Positions 19,788 to 31,068 are shown, counted from the first letter of the stretch. The stretch: 64,000 nucleotides of DNA from Chaetoceros tenuissimus (GCA_021927905.1 BLLK01000038.1:2170001-2234000), one strand, 5' to 3'. The notes: generated by a model from the letters alone, not told the origin. Numbers and translations are program-made.

Positions 19788-21226
19788 CTGTGGCACAATA
19801 ATCCTAAGGACAACATTTACATTCAGAGTACCAGTCTCTTGAATTTCATTCCACATATCTCTCGGCATTGGTAGATCCAAGAATCCAGTTCCATTCTCAT
19901 ACATCATTCGAAATCCTTTGGTCTTGACTTGTTCTTGCATGATTGTATAAAATGGCCGAAACAAAATGAATACGCCATACCAACAGGCACTGGATAGATA
20001 TATAAGCGATAAAAGAAACGATCGATAGTTATAATATCCGATGCAATTGTTGAACCAGATGCAATGATGATCCATTTGCAAGACACATCTGTTACAAGTC
20101 GAGCAATGATGTGTCCTAGGTGGTCGTTTCATTTCACACTTTTTGCAGTAGTCGCTGCATGGATTCGGTATAAACACTGATCCTTGCTTAGGATGCATAT
20201 CTTCATTTGCATTATGAAAATGCACTTTAACTCGTTCCTTCTCTTTGTTTATATTGATATATGTTAAGATGTAAGCTGTTCCTCCTTGTCCACAATGACT
20301 TTGCCACTTCTTCTTTCGACCTTCACTAGTGTACAGAGTATTGTGAAGACAAGGTAATAAACTCCAAATAGAATCAATGAACTGGAAGTACAGGATGATA
20401 TATGTTCATCTTCTTCATTGTGACACCATCGAGAAACAATCACTTCTTCATGTAAAATGTGACTGTAGACAAAGAGAATCAGAGCCACAAGTACAATCAC
20501 CAGCAGAGGGAGAAACTGAATCAAGTGTCCTTTATTTCGTTTGAGAAAGGATATGCATTTGATGAGGCATGTCCAATGTAACAGGTAACGGACAAAAGAT
20601 GTGAACAATGTTTTGATCCAAAAAAATTGATTGAATTCTGCATAAATGTCTCGAATCTCTTCGTTGAACTGCCGCCAATTTTGAAAGAGTTCATTCCTTG
20701 CTTCTTCTAGAGACATCTTTGGTGACAAGTCAGGTTGAAATCGGTTTGTTTGTTTTTTCTCATCGAAACTAAAAGTAAATGATAGTACATAGTAGGTTCA
20801 CCCTATTTTGTAAGAAGTAAAGAGGTACAGCACTGTGTTATAGAATGCCTGTACAATAGAAGAATGGTCCTAGGTAGAGTGTCTACTTTACTGCAGACAG
20901 TCTGACCTTCTATCCGTCAATCATGTCAAGTAGGTAGTTACTAATTGTGAGAATGAACGAATCATCTTCACCCATTCAGAGTCAACAGTTAGTAGTGCGA
21001 CGCGAACAATAGAACGGAGCGAATCATTTCACCCCGTTGGGGTCATCTGTTAGTAGTGTGACACGAACGAACGCACGCACGCACGAACGGAAAAATAAAC
21101 GGGGTAAGGAATCGGTTCCCTGACAAACCGATAATAAGTATCTTTTATTGTCGGTGCTGTAGAGAGTTCTTTGCTCACAATTCATAAGACAAGCAACATG
21201 AAAAAGAAAATGTTCTTCAAAGAAAA
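19788..21226 (-). pseudogene. U3 DHHC gene, class B, broken
   Basis: Three lesions are visible: the 403-bp insertion at 20731-21133 near the 5' end, a deletion of about 50 bp at 20344 that removes part of the second membrane segment and shifts the frame, and the common loss of the C-terminus at the unit junction. The part with the DHHC box (19695-20225 frame) is still open but has no normal N-terminus and now ends in MITE sequence. Class B substitutions (WRQFNEE, HNEEDEHISS) identify its group. Confidence 0.85.
20731..21133. mobile_element. Unclassified 403-bp insertion in the U3 DHHC gene
   Basis: Compared with the other units, about 400 bp are inserted between GGTGACAAGT and ATAAGTATC. An imperfect 6-bp duplication (ACAAGT/ATAAGT) may be the target site. 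Both ends contain the word ATCGGTTTGT in inverted orientation, and the right end has a small hairpin (AATCGGTT...AACCGAT). Inside are two imperfect 65-bp direct repeats (about 20953-21017 and 21018-21080) with GTTAGTAGTG and a CGCACGCACGCACG stretch. No protein is encoded. The boundaries are good to a few bases; the class is unknown. Confidence 0.6.
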
Positions 21227-21529
21227 AGTTCGTTGGTGTTGAAAGATGGGACTCAAGGAGGACAGAGGGGATGGAAGGAGAGGGGTAGAAAATGATACTA
21301 CATAATATGAGACGTTGTCTTTTTATATTTATTTTGTGAAAATGAAAGAATGCTAGCATTTGTAGATATTGGAAGCCATTTTTGAAATCACTAGCTGTGA
21401 GCAATGACAAGCAAGAATAGGCCTTTTTCCAGTAACGGTTGAAGATGAAAAACTCCCAGCCAATCATCAGCGAGGAGTCAGCGGCGAGCAACAGAAGCAA
21501 ATTGCAAAATAATGTTGAATGGCGAACTC

Positions 21530-21827
21530 TGTTGTGAAAAATGACAAACCAGGACTATATCACAGCAAGGGAGATAGCCAGGAATCCATTAATGCGTTGG
21601 ATGAACCTCCACGTAAGCAATTGGAACAACAACAACAAAGAACATATGCAGATGCATTGAGAAACAAGTAGTTGAATGATCATCTTAAAGATATCATTCT
21701 TTAAGCCTAATCCAGTCAATAACCAAGGTTGAAATACCATATCTTATTGTACCTTTAGACATCACACGTCAGCCATCCTCGAGTTCTAACACTCACCGGA
21801 TTGAAACAGCGACTGCCTAAAACAACA
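21530..21827 (+). repeat. 5' LTR of copy 1, 298 bp
   Basis: Starts TGTTGTGAAA and ends CTAAAACAACA. It matches the 178-bp 3' LTR except for one substitution (CACAGC against CCCAGC), one change unique to this copy, and 120 bp (21642-21761) that only the 5' LTR has. The extra part contains the codons of the natural end of the pol frame (TYADALRNK, stop) and the segment 21697-21711 that is complementary to the sequence after the LTR. Confidence 0.93.
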
Positions 21828-21841
21828 TTAGGCTTAAAGAA
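21828..21841 (+). promoter_or_regulatory. Primer-binding region, possible self-primer target
   Basis: The bases right after the 5' LTR read TTAGGCTTAAAGAA and do not begin with TGG, as a site for a tRNA 3' end would. Together with the last LTR base they are exactly complementary over 15 nt to TTCTTTAAGCCTAAT at 21697-21711 inside the LTR. If transcription began at 21697, the RNA 5' end could fold back onto this site, as in the self-priming Tf1 element of fission yeast. The start site is inferred, not seen. Confidence 0.5.
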
Positions 21842-21881
21842 AAGCTTTACAGCTTACTAGCTACAATCATTCAATACCTTC

Positions 21882-22250
21882 ATGGACAGCAACCACATTA
21901 AACTATTGATAGATAACAAACAGAAGGAAATTGAAGACCTAGAGAGACTGCTCACGAAGCTACAGATAGTAGAGGCGAGTCGGAAACACAGCAGCAAAGA
22001 CAGCTTGCTCCAACCCATTAAGTCCAGTGCTGAGGCTGAGACATTAGAACTGCAGAAAGAAAACCCCCCGTTTACATCTGGATCAATAGTATACTACTGC
22101 CAAGAGACTCGAGAAAAGAGAAGGCACTTTACTAACAAGGGGACTGTATTGAAAAAGGATAAGAGATTCCTCCACATCAAGACCGACGGAGGAGATACCA
22201 TACACAGGACCCCAAAGTATACCAGAAAGGAGGCAATCATTGAGAACTAG
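21882..22250 (+). CDS. Extra ORF upstream of gag (122 residues)
   Basis: It starts at ATG 21882 and stops at TAG 22248-22250, two bases before the gag ATG (22253), a stop/start arrangement that suggests reinitiation or coupled translation. Residues 1-35 look like a coiled coil (DNKQKEIEDLERLLTKLQ). Residues 65-115 have the pattern GSIVYY...GTVLKKDKRFLHIKTDGGDTI, similar to small SH3/Tudor/KOW-type barrels. Most Ty1/copia elements have no such ORF. It is unchanged in the second copy (48776-49144). A role in RNA or chromatin binding is a guess. Confidence 0.65.
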   Translation: MDSNHIKLLIDNKQKEIEDLERLLTKLQIVEASRKHSSKDSLLQPIKSSAEAETLELQKENPPFTSGSIVYYCQETREKRRHFTNKGTVLKKDKRFLHIKTDGGDTIHRTPKYTRKEAIIEN

Positions 22251-22252
22251 TG

Positions 22253-25183
22253 ATGACGGAGAACAGAGAAAATGGCGGCGGCGCTGGAGATGGTGGTAAC
22301 GATACACCAAACAATGATCCCCCACCAAACCCAACTAACACCGGAAACCCACAAGACAGTAGAATTGGTGGTAGACCTTTTGGCGGTGGAAGAGGCCGTG
22401 GTGGTAGAGGATGCGGAGGAGGTCGTGGTGGAGGACGTGGTGGAGGCAGAGGAAGCAGTAATAGGAACAGCGACACGTCCACACGTAGCGATACACAACT
22501 ATCAGGGCCATTGAAGGCACCGATGTTTTGTCTACCATCTGAAAACAAGAGTCTCAAGACCTACGACAAGACTATTGGTGCTCTGCGCACCTATGTGCTA
22601 GAGAACTTGGATTTTGGACAGGACCTGTTTTCAATCATAGATGACCTCAAGGAAATGGACATGACTACTATTTGTCCCTCGGATTCGGCTGCCAATGCAA
22701 CCAAGATTCAACAAATGGAGTTTCAATTCGAAGCAGAGCATTACTTTTGGAGGAAGACGACTTATAGCACTAATACCGCTATCGGATTTGATCTAGTTTG
22801 GAATCAGAGCACCAAGGCACTACAGCAAAAGATGCTAGGCATTAAGGGCTATGCGGAAGCGAAAAGAAATAGAGACATGCTGTGGCTACTACAGTCAATT
22901 AAGGACACAGTATACCAATTCGACAAAGTGAAGCCAAGCGAACTATCTACTGACGATGCACTTGAGAGGATCCTCAAATTTCGCCAAGGGAATCTTGAGC
23001 TGGCTGAGTTCCACAAGACTTTTGTAAATTATGTAAAAGTATATGAGGAGAACGCTGGCTACTTTGGTGTTGCAAGCAAAGATATTCTGCAACTGCAAAA
23101 GGATCTGAAGGACAAAGGATTGAGTACAGATGACTATAACCTTCAGTTCACAGAAGGTATCCAAGATCTTAGGGATCGTGCCGTTGGAATTGCTTTTCTA
23201 AAGCGTGCTGATAAGTCCAAGTATTTGGAACTGCAGAACAACTTGCAGAACAATTACCTGAACGGAGTGGATGACTATCCAAACAATATAGCAGAAGCAC
23301 TCAATAAGCTTACCTTCTTCAAGTCAACATTGCTGGTTCTATCCAGACATCAACCTACAGTACGATTGGAGCAATTTCGAAATATTTTATGGACCTTTTG
23401 ATTTTTAATAGGTTAGGAATATTTTTTCTTAGCCCTATTTCTAACACTTTTTTAAATAAAACACGGTATTTGAAATACATGCGCTGAAAACTGGTAAATT
23501 AAGTGTTTTTCAGCGATTTTTAGCGTTTTTTCGGAAATTTAGTCAAAAAATTAGTGGATTACTGGCCCGTATTTCTAAGATACACTACAGAAACAAAATT
23601 CTTATATTTTTTCCGGGCCCTTTTTCTCTGAATATTTTTTATTTTAGAAATTGCTCCAATCGTACTGTAGTGCCAATGCCCAGACAGGACTATCATTCTT
23701 CCTCTCCTCGACCCCACATGATGCGATTGCTGGAACTGATGGCAATACCAACGAGAATTGGATATGCTATCGGTGTGGATGCCCTGGGCACAAGTCTTTT
23801 GGATGCCCCAAGACGGATGCCGAAGCTGCTACCAGTCTTGCAGCTGCTCGAGCTGCACAGCCAGTAAGTACTCCCACCGGTGTCAACTTTTCCTCTTTCT
23901 CTTTTCACACGTGCTCATCCTCCTTTATGAATGATTTGCGACATCATTTCATATTACTTGATAGTCAAGGGAGTGACCATTTATTCTGTAATGAACGGTT
24001 GTTAGATGGTGTGAAGAGAAATAGGATTGGTTTGAAAACACATTCGAATGGTGGAAGTTTACATTACTGTCAGGAAGGTAGTTTTAAAGGTCTGGAAAAG
24101 GTGTGGATTAATGAAAATGGCATAGCAAACATCCTAAGCCTAGGTCATTTGAGTGAACTTGGACTGCGAATTACATTGGATACCTGGAACGGAGATGATG
24201 CTTTTGTGGTCCATCTTGACAATGTTCAACTTAGATTTCATAAGCTAAGACAATGTCTGTATGTCCTTGACCTACGTACCGTTACTGAACCTTTCTCTTT
24301 TGCTACAATACCAAAGCAAACACCTACAGACACTTCACCTCCTTCAACACCAAAGAATGAGGAGCGAAAGTCTGTTACATTCCTCAACACAGTTTCGGAA
24401 CGAGAAGCTCAATTCAATTGCAGAGAGGTGAAAGGAGCAAATATGGCCGTCACACTTCGTAGACATCTTGGTAGCAACTCTGAATCAGCTTTAGCACGAG
24501 CCGTAACCCAATTACAGGATTGCCCAATCACCGTTGCAGATGTAAAACGATCAGTGTACATCAATGGAGATTACCCCTCATCTGCGAAAGGATGAAGCAC
24601 ATGGAAAAAGCCAACACCTATACCGACACTTAACCCCATCAATATACCAGATGAACTATTTGAAGACATCAAGAACGTCACACTTTGCATCGATTTCTTT
24701 TATGTCAATGGTGTGGCAGTATTTCATACCATCTCCAAAAATCTAAAATTTAGGAGCGTATCTTTTCCAACAAACAAAACACACGAAACAATTCTACAAG
24801 AATACAATGACGTGAAGAAACTATACGAAGGTAGAGGATTCACTGTAACCCAAGTGTGTGCAGATAATGAATTTGACTGCATCAGAATGGACATCATGCC
24901 TACCCATCTAGAAACAGTAGGAGCGAATGAACATGTACCAGAGGTAGAACGATCGATCAGATACATCAAAGAGTGCACTAGAGCATGTCTGCATGACCTC
25001 CCATATACAAAAATCAGCAAACAGATGACGATCGGTATTATCAAAACCACTACCAAATACTGTAATGCTTTCTATGGAGATGACCATGTTGGAGACAAAT
25101 TATCACCAAGAAACATTGTGCTAGGCTTACCGGATCTTAGCTTCAAGAGAGTAGTTCAAATGCGAACATGCATGCCTGCTTGA
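22253..25183 (+). pseudogene. Gag-protease-integrase region of copy 1, interrupted
   Basis: One reading frame runs from ATG 22253 with an Arg/Gly-rich N-terminus (RGG-type RNA binding) and the Gag body. A 310-bp MITE (23358-23667) interrupts it; MITE plus target duplication is 312 bp, a multiple of three, and the same frame continues beyond. Next come a CX2CX4HX4C zinc knuckle (CYRCGCPGHKSFGC), a protease-like site (LLDSQGSDHLFC), the CPITVADVKR region before integrase, a single TGA (24593-24595), and the integrase core with Asp in LCIDFFYVNG, Asp in CADNEF and Glu in VPEVERSIRYIKE. The frame stops at 25183, after which RT is in the -1 frame. The breaks are identical in copy 2. Confidence 0.88.
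23358..23667. mobile_element. Tc1/mariner-type MITE, 310 bp, inside gag of copy 1
   Basis: A perfect 21-bp inverted repeat beginning CAGTACGATTGG closes both ends, flanked by TA (23356-23357, 23668-23669), the target duplication of the Tc1/mariner superfamily. The interior is very AT-rich, has no coding capacity, and contains TTTTTCAGCG/TTTTTAGCG words. It lies in an otherwise continuous Gag frame. The second retrotransposon copy has it at the same site (50252-50561). Confidence 0.9.
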
Positions 25184-27834
25184 CAAAGACAAACACTATG
25201 TCCACAAGAGCGGTGGAAGCAATAGCTCTAAACCCTCAGAATGATCATGGAGCATGGTACTTCCAGAGTTTGTCAACTGGACGCAAAATTCGAAGCCACA
25301 TCTACAAGCCGCTACCAATAAGCGATAGAATAATCAACAGAGTTACAGAACTAGGTACACAAGACAACATGCCTGAGATTCAGGATGATAGAATGATATT
25401 CGAATGGACACCTGGGAACCCGATAGACGATGACGATCTGGAAGTATTACAAATGAATGTAAATGCACAGAATGAAGGTCAAGGAGCAAATAATAATGTA
25501 CTACTTCAAAACAACCAATTTGCAATGCTCACTGACGATGATGATTACGACAGTGATGAAGATAGTGACTTTGAAGATGACATGAGCAATAATGGGAATA
25601 ACCTCAATGTTGAGGAAGAGGATGTATCTGTACATGACAACAGTGTGAATGAAAATAATGAGCCTGACGAGGAAGAAGACTTTGATAATATCATTGAGGA
25701 GTATACCTCAGCAGACGAGGCAGCTGATGATCAAGATGAACACGAAGAAGTCATTGTGGAGGATGTGGACGAAGATAGCAAAGACGAGGACGATGATCCA
25801 AATGTAGAAGAAGCCACAGGACGAGGACACAGGAACAGAAAGCCAAATAGCAAGTATTACAATGACAGCTATACATTCTTACAGACACCATTTGAAGAGT
25901 TAGAAGTTGATGATAGAAAGGAATTCTTCAAGCATGCTACGGATACATATATGGCCGAAGGAGACACCAGACTATTGCAACGTTTTATAACCGGATTCGT
26001 ATTCACTCAAATGCAAACAACGGAACAAATGAGCGCGAAGAAGGGAATAGAAATGTTTGGTGAAGAGGCAGTGGAGGCACTATTTAAAGAACTAGCTCAA
26101 CTTGTAGACATGACAACCTTCAAACCAAGAAAGGCCGAAGATTTAACAAGGGCACAGAAGCGTGCTGCATTACGAGCAATCAATTTGATTAAGAGGAAAA
26201 GATGTGGAAAGTTGAAAGGTAGGACCGTAGCAAATGGTAAACAGCAACGTGGAAGATACGACAAGTCCAAGACAGCTTCACCAACTGCAACGCTAGAAGC
26301 AATACTCATGACATGTATGATTGACGCAATGGAAGGCAGGCATGTAGCGGTAGCTGACGTAGTCGGTGCATACTTGAAGGCAAGAATGGAAGATTTCGTC
26401 CTCATGAAGTTCACCGGAGAAACCGTAGATATTCTATGCAACATCGACCCATCTTACAAGGATTATGTAACGTATGAAAATGGAGAAAAGGTCTTGTATG
26501 TCGAATTGTTGAAAGCACTATATGGATGTGTACAATCTGCGCTATTATGGTACGAACTATTCTCCGGCACACTAGTAGACATGGGATTCAAATTAAATCC
26601 ATTCGACATGTGCATCGCAAATGCAAATATAAACGGCTCACAATGCACAGTATGTATATATGTGGATGACAACAAGATTAGTCATAAGGAGCTTGCAGTA
26701 GTAAAGGATATCATCAGTAAGCTTGAGAGTAAATTTGGAAAAATGGAAGTCACACACGGGGATGAACATACATTCCTCGGAATGAAAATAAAATACAATA
26801 GGAAAAGGGGAACCGTCACTATCAACATGAAGGAATATGTGCTTGAAGCAATCGAGGAATCTGGCATGGACATAACAAGGAATGCAAACACTCCAGCCAA
26901 ACCTAATCTATACATCATTGATGAAAATTCGGAGTTACTGAACGAAGATAAAAAGGAACGTTTTCATAGCGTAGTAGCAAAACTATGTTATATTGCAGAG
27001 AGGAGTAGATTGGATATCAAACCAGCTATGTCCTTTCTACGAACCAGAGTGCAGAAGCCAACAGTTGAAGATTGGGGTAAGCTGAAGCGTGTCCTATGCT
27101 ACCTCAGGGGAACTATTGATCTACACCTAACGCTAGGAGCCGATACGCTAACCAAGTTACAAACTTGGGTAGATGCCTCCTATGCAATTCACAACGACAG
27201 AAAGAGTCATACAGGTGGAGCGATGTCCTTCGGTAGAGGAGTAATATGCAGTAAGAGCAATAAACAGAAACTAAACAGGAAAAGTTCGACAGAAGCAGAA
27301 GTTGTAGGAGCGAGTGACTATCTGCCAAACACAATCTGGTTACGTATGTTTCTAGAGGCACAAGGGTATATCATTGAGGAAAATCTGTATTACCAAGACA
27401 ATGAGAGCGCTATGAAAATAGAATTAAATGGATGGAGATCTACTGGAAGCAAATCGAAACATGTTGACATACGATTTTATTTTATTGCAGACAGAGTAAA
27501 GTCTGAGAAAATCGAGGTCCATCATTGTAAGACAGAACACATGGTAGCAGACTTTTTCACAAAACCATTACAAGGAGCATTGTTCAGGCGTCTCCGAGAC
27601 ATCGTCATGGGCGTTGTTCCAGTTGACACCGTATTCGATTACACCAAGCAGGAGCGTGTTGTGAAAAATGACAAACCAGGACTATATCCCAGCAAGGGAG
27701 ATAGCCAGGAATCCATTAATGCGTTGGATGAACCTCCACGTAAGCAATTGGAACAACAACAACGAAGATCACACGTCAGCCATCCTCGAGTTCTAACACT
27801 CACCGGATTGAAACAGCGACTGCCTAAAACAACA
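25168..27834 (+). CDS. Reverse transcriptase-RNase H frame of copy 1
   Basis: The frame (open to 27885, past the element end) has an acidic N-terminal region (DDDDYDSDEDSDFEDD), then RT with HVAVADVVGAYLKA, LYVELLKALYGC and CIYVDDNKIS (catalytic YVDD), then RNase H with TWVDASYA, STEAEVVGASD, YYQDNESAMK and HVDIRFYFIAD. It begins in the -1 frame relative to integrase, overlapping 16 bp, so it would need frameshifting or is cut off. The frame enters the 3' LTR at 27657; because that LTR lacks 120 bp, the normal stop is lost and it reads into the EF-hand gene. Copy 2 is the same apart from a few substitutions. Confidence 0.92.
27657..27834 (+). repeat. 3' LTR of copy 1, 178 bp (lacks 120 bp)
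   Basis: Begins TGTTGTG right after a purine-rich stretch (AAGCAGGAGCG) that may be the polypurine tract, and ends CAACA. Relative to the 5' LTR, bases matching 21642-21761 are absent, with only a 1-bp overlap at the deletion ends. Both element copies in the array have the same short 3' LTR. Confidence 0.92.
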
Positions 27835-29130
27835 AACTCTTCTCTCTTTTCATTACCAATTATTAAACTCGGACATCAAAGTTGATCAGACCTTTCCAAT
27901 TAGTATTCAAGAAATGACTTGTTTTAAAGACCGTAGTTTCCAGGTATGTGAACTTTAAGTGATCTAGCTATATGATACTACATAGTCATTCTAATGACTG
28001 TCTGTACTTTGTCAGCGCTACAAGCTAGAAAGGTATTTCGATCTTTTGGACTTTGACAATAATCAGAGAGTAAATACAAAAGATTTGGTGTTGTGGGGAG
28101 AAAGAGCAGCTGCAAATTACGAAGAAGCAGGGATTCATGTACCCGAAGAGAAGTTGAAAGATATGAGAAAGAAAATGGGACGTGTTTGTAAGTTTGTATA
28201 TATATGCAATCATATGAATATACATTTGACTGAATATTTCTAATGAGACATTTCAAAGTCAATTGTATGACTATCTTTAGTTGGGCAGGCAAAAACAAAA
28301 AGAGATTTGTGAACTATGGCGTCACAACATCGAAGCTTCCATTTTTCAAGACTATTTTTCGAGTACTTCTTCTTCCAGCATGGCATGCACTTGATTTCAA
28401 AGGGAATGGAGAACTTAGTCTACAAGACTTTTACTTTGTTATTGGTGAGTAACAACAAGCGATTTAGTTTTCAAGTCTTTAGTTTTCTTTGGTTTAAACG
28501 CAACTCATTATATGGTTTTCATTTCCATTCGCTGTAGTAAAACCAATTGGTCTGACAGAAGAAGATGCAAAGATCGCGTTCCAAGTGATGGATGAGGGTG
28601 AGTTTCTTTGAACAATAATAAAAAACAAAAAACAGAGAGACCTGACTAGTTTTCTTTTCCTACAGATAAAAATGGTATGCTCAGCGTTGAAGAGTTTACA
28701 CAAGGTGTAATCGATTACTTCAGCGACACAGAAGTTACCAAGCATGCCTTTGCTTATGGTGGAATCAAAGTTGATGATGTCCCAGAGAAATACAAGGAGT
28801 GTCTTCAAAAAAGTATTGAAGAATCTTGGAATGATGATGAAGGCGAGTGTTAGATAGATGTATAAAAGATTATGAGTTTCTTGAGTGTAAATATTTCTTT
28901 GTGCTTGATATAAGTAGTAAAAAAACAAAATATTCATTGAATTGTAACATTGACATTATCATTTACTTTTACGGTGACATAGTGTTCTAAGATGGGATGC
29001 TATGCACCATTCTACTTCTAAGTAAAATAACCAGGCCGAGGTACAACTAATTCGTTTGACATACAAGTTAGATAGAGTCACAGAGTACAGTCTATCTCAA
29101 ACCAAGGCCATTTTTCACCAGCGAACAGTT

Positions 29131-29840
29131 CTAACTACGTGGACGAGCTGGAGTGAACTTATCATCTTGTGGACCCATGTAATATCCAGTCGCATCGTAA
29201 ACCTTATTATTAACGCAATAAGCGTCTTTCTCATCACCTGGGCATGCAAGAATACAGAGTCCCTACCATTGAATAAGTTTATATAAAATGAGTTTGAATT
29301 TTGAAGCTATCAAACCTATGAATAAATTGAAAATGTACTTACAAGCGGTCCACAGCAGAGACAAGCAATGCATGCATTACGTTTGGTCTTTGGGCCAGCA
29401 TATTTCATTGTTCCCCATACTCCTCCTGCATGACATTTCCCTGGTGGCGCTTCGCTACCAACAGCTGTGGCTACTACCGCTGCACCTCTCTTGGCAACAA
29501 CAGTGATATCACCCTCTGCTGCTTTGATGATCCAACAACTTCAGTGCTAGTCATTTCTTCAACGAGAGTCCCGTTCACTGTTACAACTTCATCACCAGCT
29601 TGAAGAGCTATAAAAAGCAGAAAAATAAGTTAGCAAGATGTGGCTTGTACAAGCAAAATGCTTTTCTGATATTATCAAATCAATACACATCTCTTTGGGA
29701 GTAATCTCTTACATACCAGTAGCACCAAATAATCCCGAAAGTGAATCCACATAAACCTTTCCACCTCTAGCGACGAGTGTAATTCCGACCTTGGTATCGA
29801 CGGAGTCCTTGAATACGGTTGCGTTGATTGTCTCGACCAT
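29131..29840 (-). pseudogene. U3 PDZ-like/Cys-rich gene with the shared frameshift
   Basis: Same exon plan and frameshift as U1, with a few private changes (His for Gln in the GGV region from a CTGCATG variant, and substitutions in the codons for VTVNG). U4 shares the CTGCATG variant, linking U3 and U4 in this part. Confidence 0.78.
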
Positions 29841-30027
29841 TGTTACTACAATTAGGGATGTTGTGGTGTGTATTTCCTTCTAAAAGATTTATGGGAGAAG
29901 GGTGAACGACCTCTTTTGCGTGCAGTTCTCGCACATCAAAAATTCACAGGTTGCGCACGACAGCCAAAATTTTTGGGAAGGTGGGAAAGATACTTTTTGC
30001 CACGTGTACGGTGCCAGCCTGTGGCAC

Positions 30028-31068
30028 AATAATCCTAAGGACAACATTTACATTCAGAGTACCAGTCTCTTGAATTTCATTCCACATATCTCTCGGCATT
30101 GGTAGATCCAAGAATCCAGTTCCATTCTCATACATCATTCGAAATCCTTTGGTCTTGACTTGTTCTTGCATGATTGTATAAAATGGCTGAAACAAAATGA
30201 ATACGCCATACCAACAGGCACTGGATAGATAAATAAGCGATAAAAGAAACGATCGATAGTTATAATATCCGATGCAATTGTTGAACCAGATGCAATGATG
30301 ATCCATTTGCAAGACACATCTGTTACAAGTCGAGCAATGATGTGTCCTAGGTGGTCGTTTCATTTCACACTTTTTGCAGTAGTCGCTGCATGGATTCGGT
30401 ATAAATACTGATCCTTGCTTAGGATGCATATCTTCATTTGCATTATGAAAATGTTATTTAACTCGTCCCTTCTCTTTGTTCGTATTGTATGATGATGAGA
30501 TGTAAGCTGTTCCTCCTTGTCCACAATGACTTTGCCACTTCTTCTTTCGACCTTCACTAGTGTTCAGAGTATTGAGTACTCCTGGCGATGAATAGCATGT
30601 CATAATATAATTATAGACTAACATGAAGACAAGGTAATAAACTCCAAATAGAATCAATGAACTGGAAGTACAGGATGATATATGTTCATCTTCTTCATTG
30701 TGACACCATCGAGAAACAATCACTTCTTCATGTAAAATGTGACTGTAGACAAAGAGAATCAGAGCCACAAGTACAATCACCAGCAGAGGGAGAAACTGAA
30801 TCAAGTGCCCTTTATTTCGTTTGAGAAAGGATATGCATTTGATGAGGCGTGTCCAATGTAACAGGTAACGGACGAAAGATGTGAACAATGTTTTGATCCA
30901 AAAAAATTGATTGAATTCTGCATAAATGTCTCGAATCTCTTCGTTGAACTGCCGCCAATTTTGAAAGAGTTCATTCCTTGCTTCTTCTAGAGACATCTTT
31001 GGTGATAAGTATCTTTTATTGTCGATGCTGTAGAGAGTTCTTTGCTCAATACATAAGACAAGCAACAT
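30028..31068 (-). pseudogene. U4 DHHC gene, class B, with a premature stop
   Basis: The N-terminal frame (from ATG 31068) ends at a TAA created just before the DHHC domain (KEKGRVK then stop at 30454; the others read KLHFHN). The remaining part with the DHHC box is open but separate (29944-30429). The C-terminus is truncated at the unit junction as elsewhere. Confidence 0.82.

Larger units (their letters stand above)
21530..27834 (+). mobile_element. Ty1/copia LTR retrotransposon, copy 1 (6,305 bp)
   Basis: The ends are TGTTG...CAACA and the flanks carry the 5-bp duplication AACTC (21525-21529, 27835-27839); U1 and U2 show the empty site. The order is LTR, a small extra ORF, Gag with zinc knuckle, protease, integrase, RT with YVDD and RNase H, LTR; integrase before RT defines Ty1/copia. 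It resembles the CoDi elements described from diatoms, but this was not tested. The coding part is broken by a MITE, one in-frame TGA and one frameshift, so it is not autonomous as it stands. The same insertion occurs in U9. Confidence 0.95.
21512..28853 (+). pseudogene. U3 EF-hand gene split by the retrotransposon
   Basis: Exon 1 begins at ATG 21512 and is interrupted after seven codons by the 6,305-bp element (21530-27834). The rest of exon 1 (to 27943) also has a 2-bp and a 3-bp insertion, so it would be out of frame even without the element. Exons 2-5 up to the stop at 28853 are unbroken. Translation could only begin at an internal Met (27914, MTCFKD), keeping all three EF-hands, if a promoter were supplied by the LTR. 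Confidence 0.85.

Noticed and set aside
22237-22557. Pro-rich minus-strand frames opposite the Gag start
   Set aside because: They result from the reverse complement of the Gly/Arg-rich Gag region.
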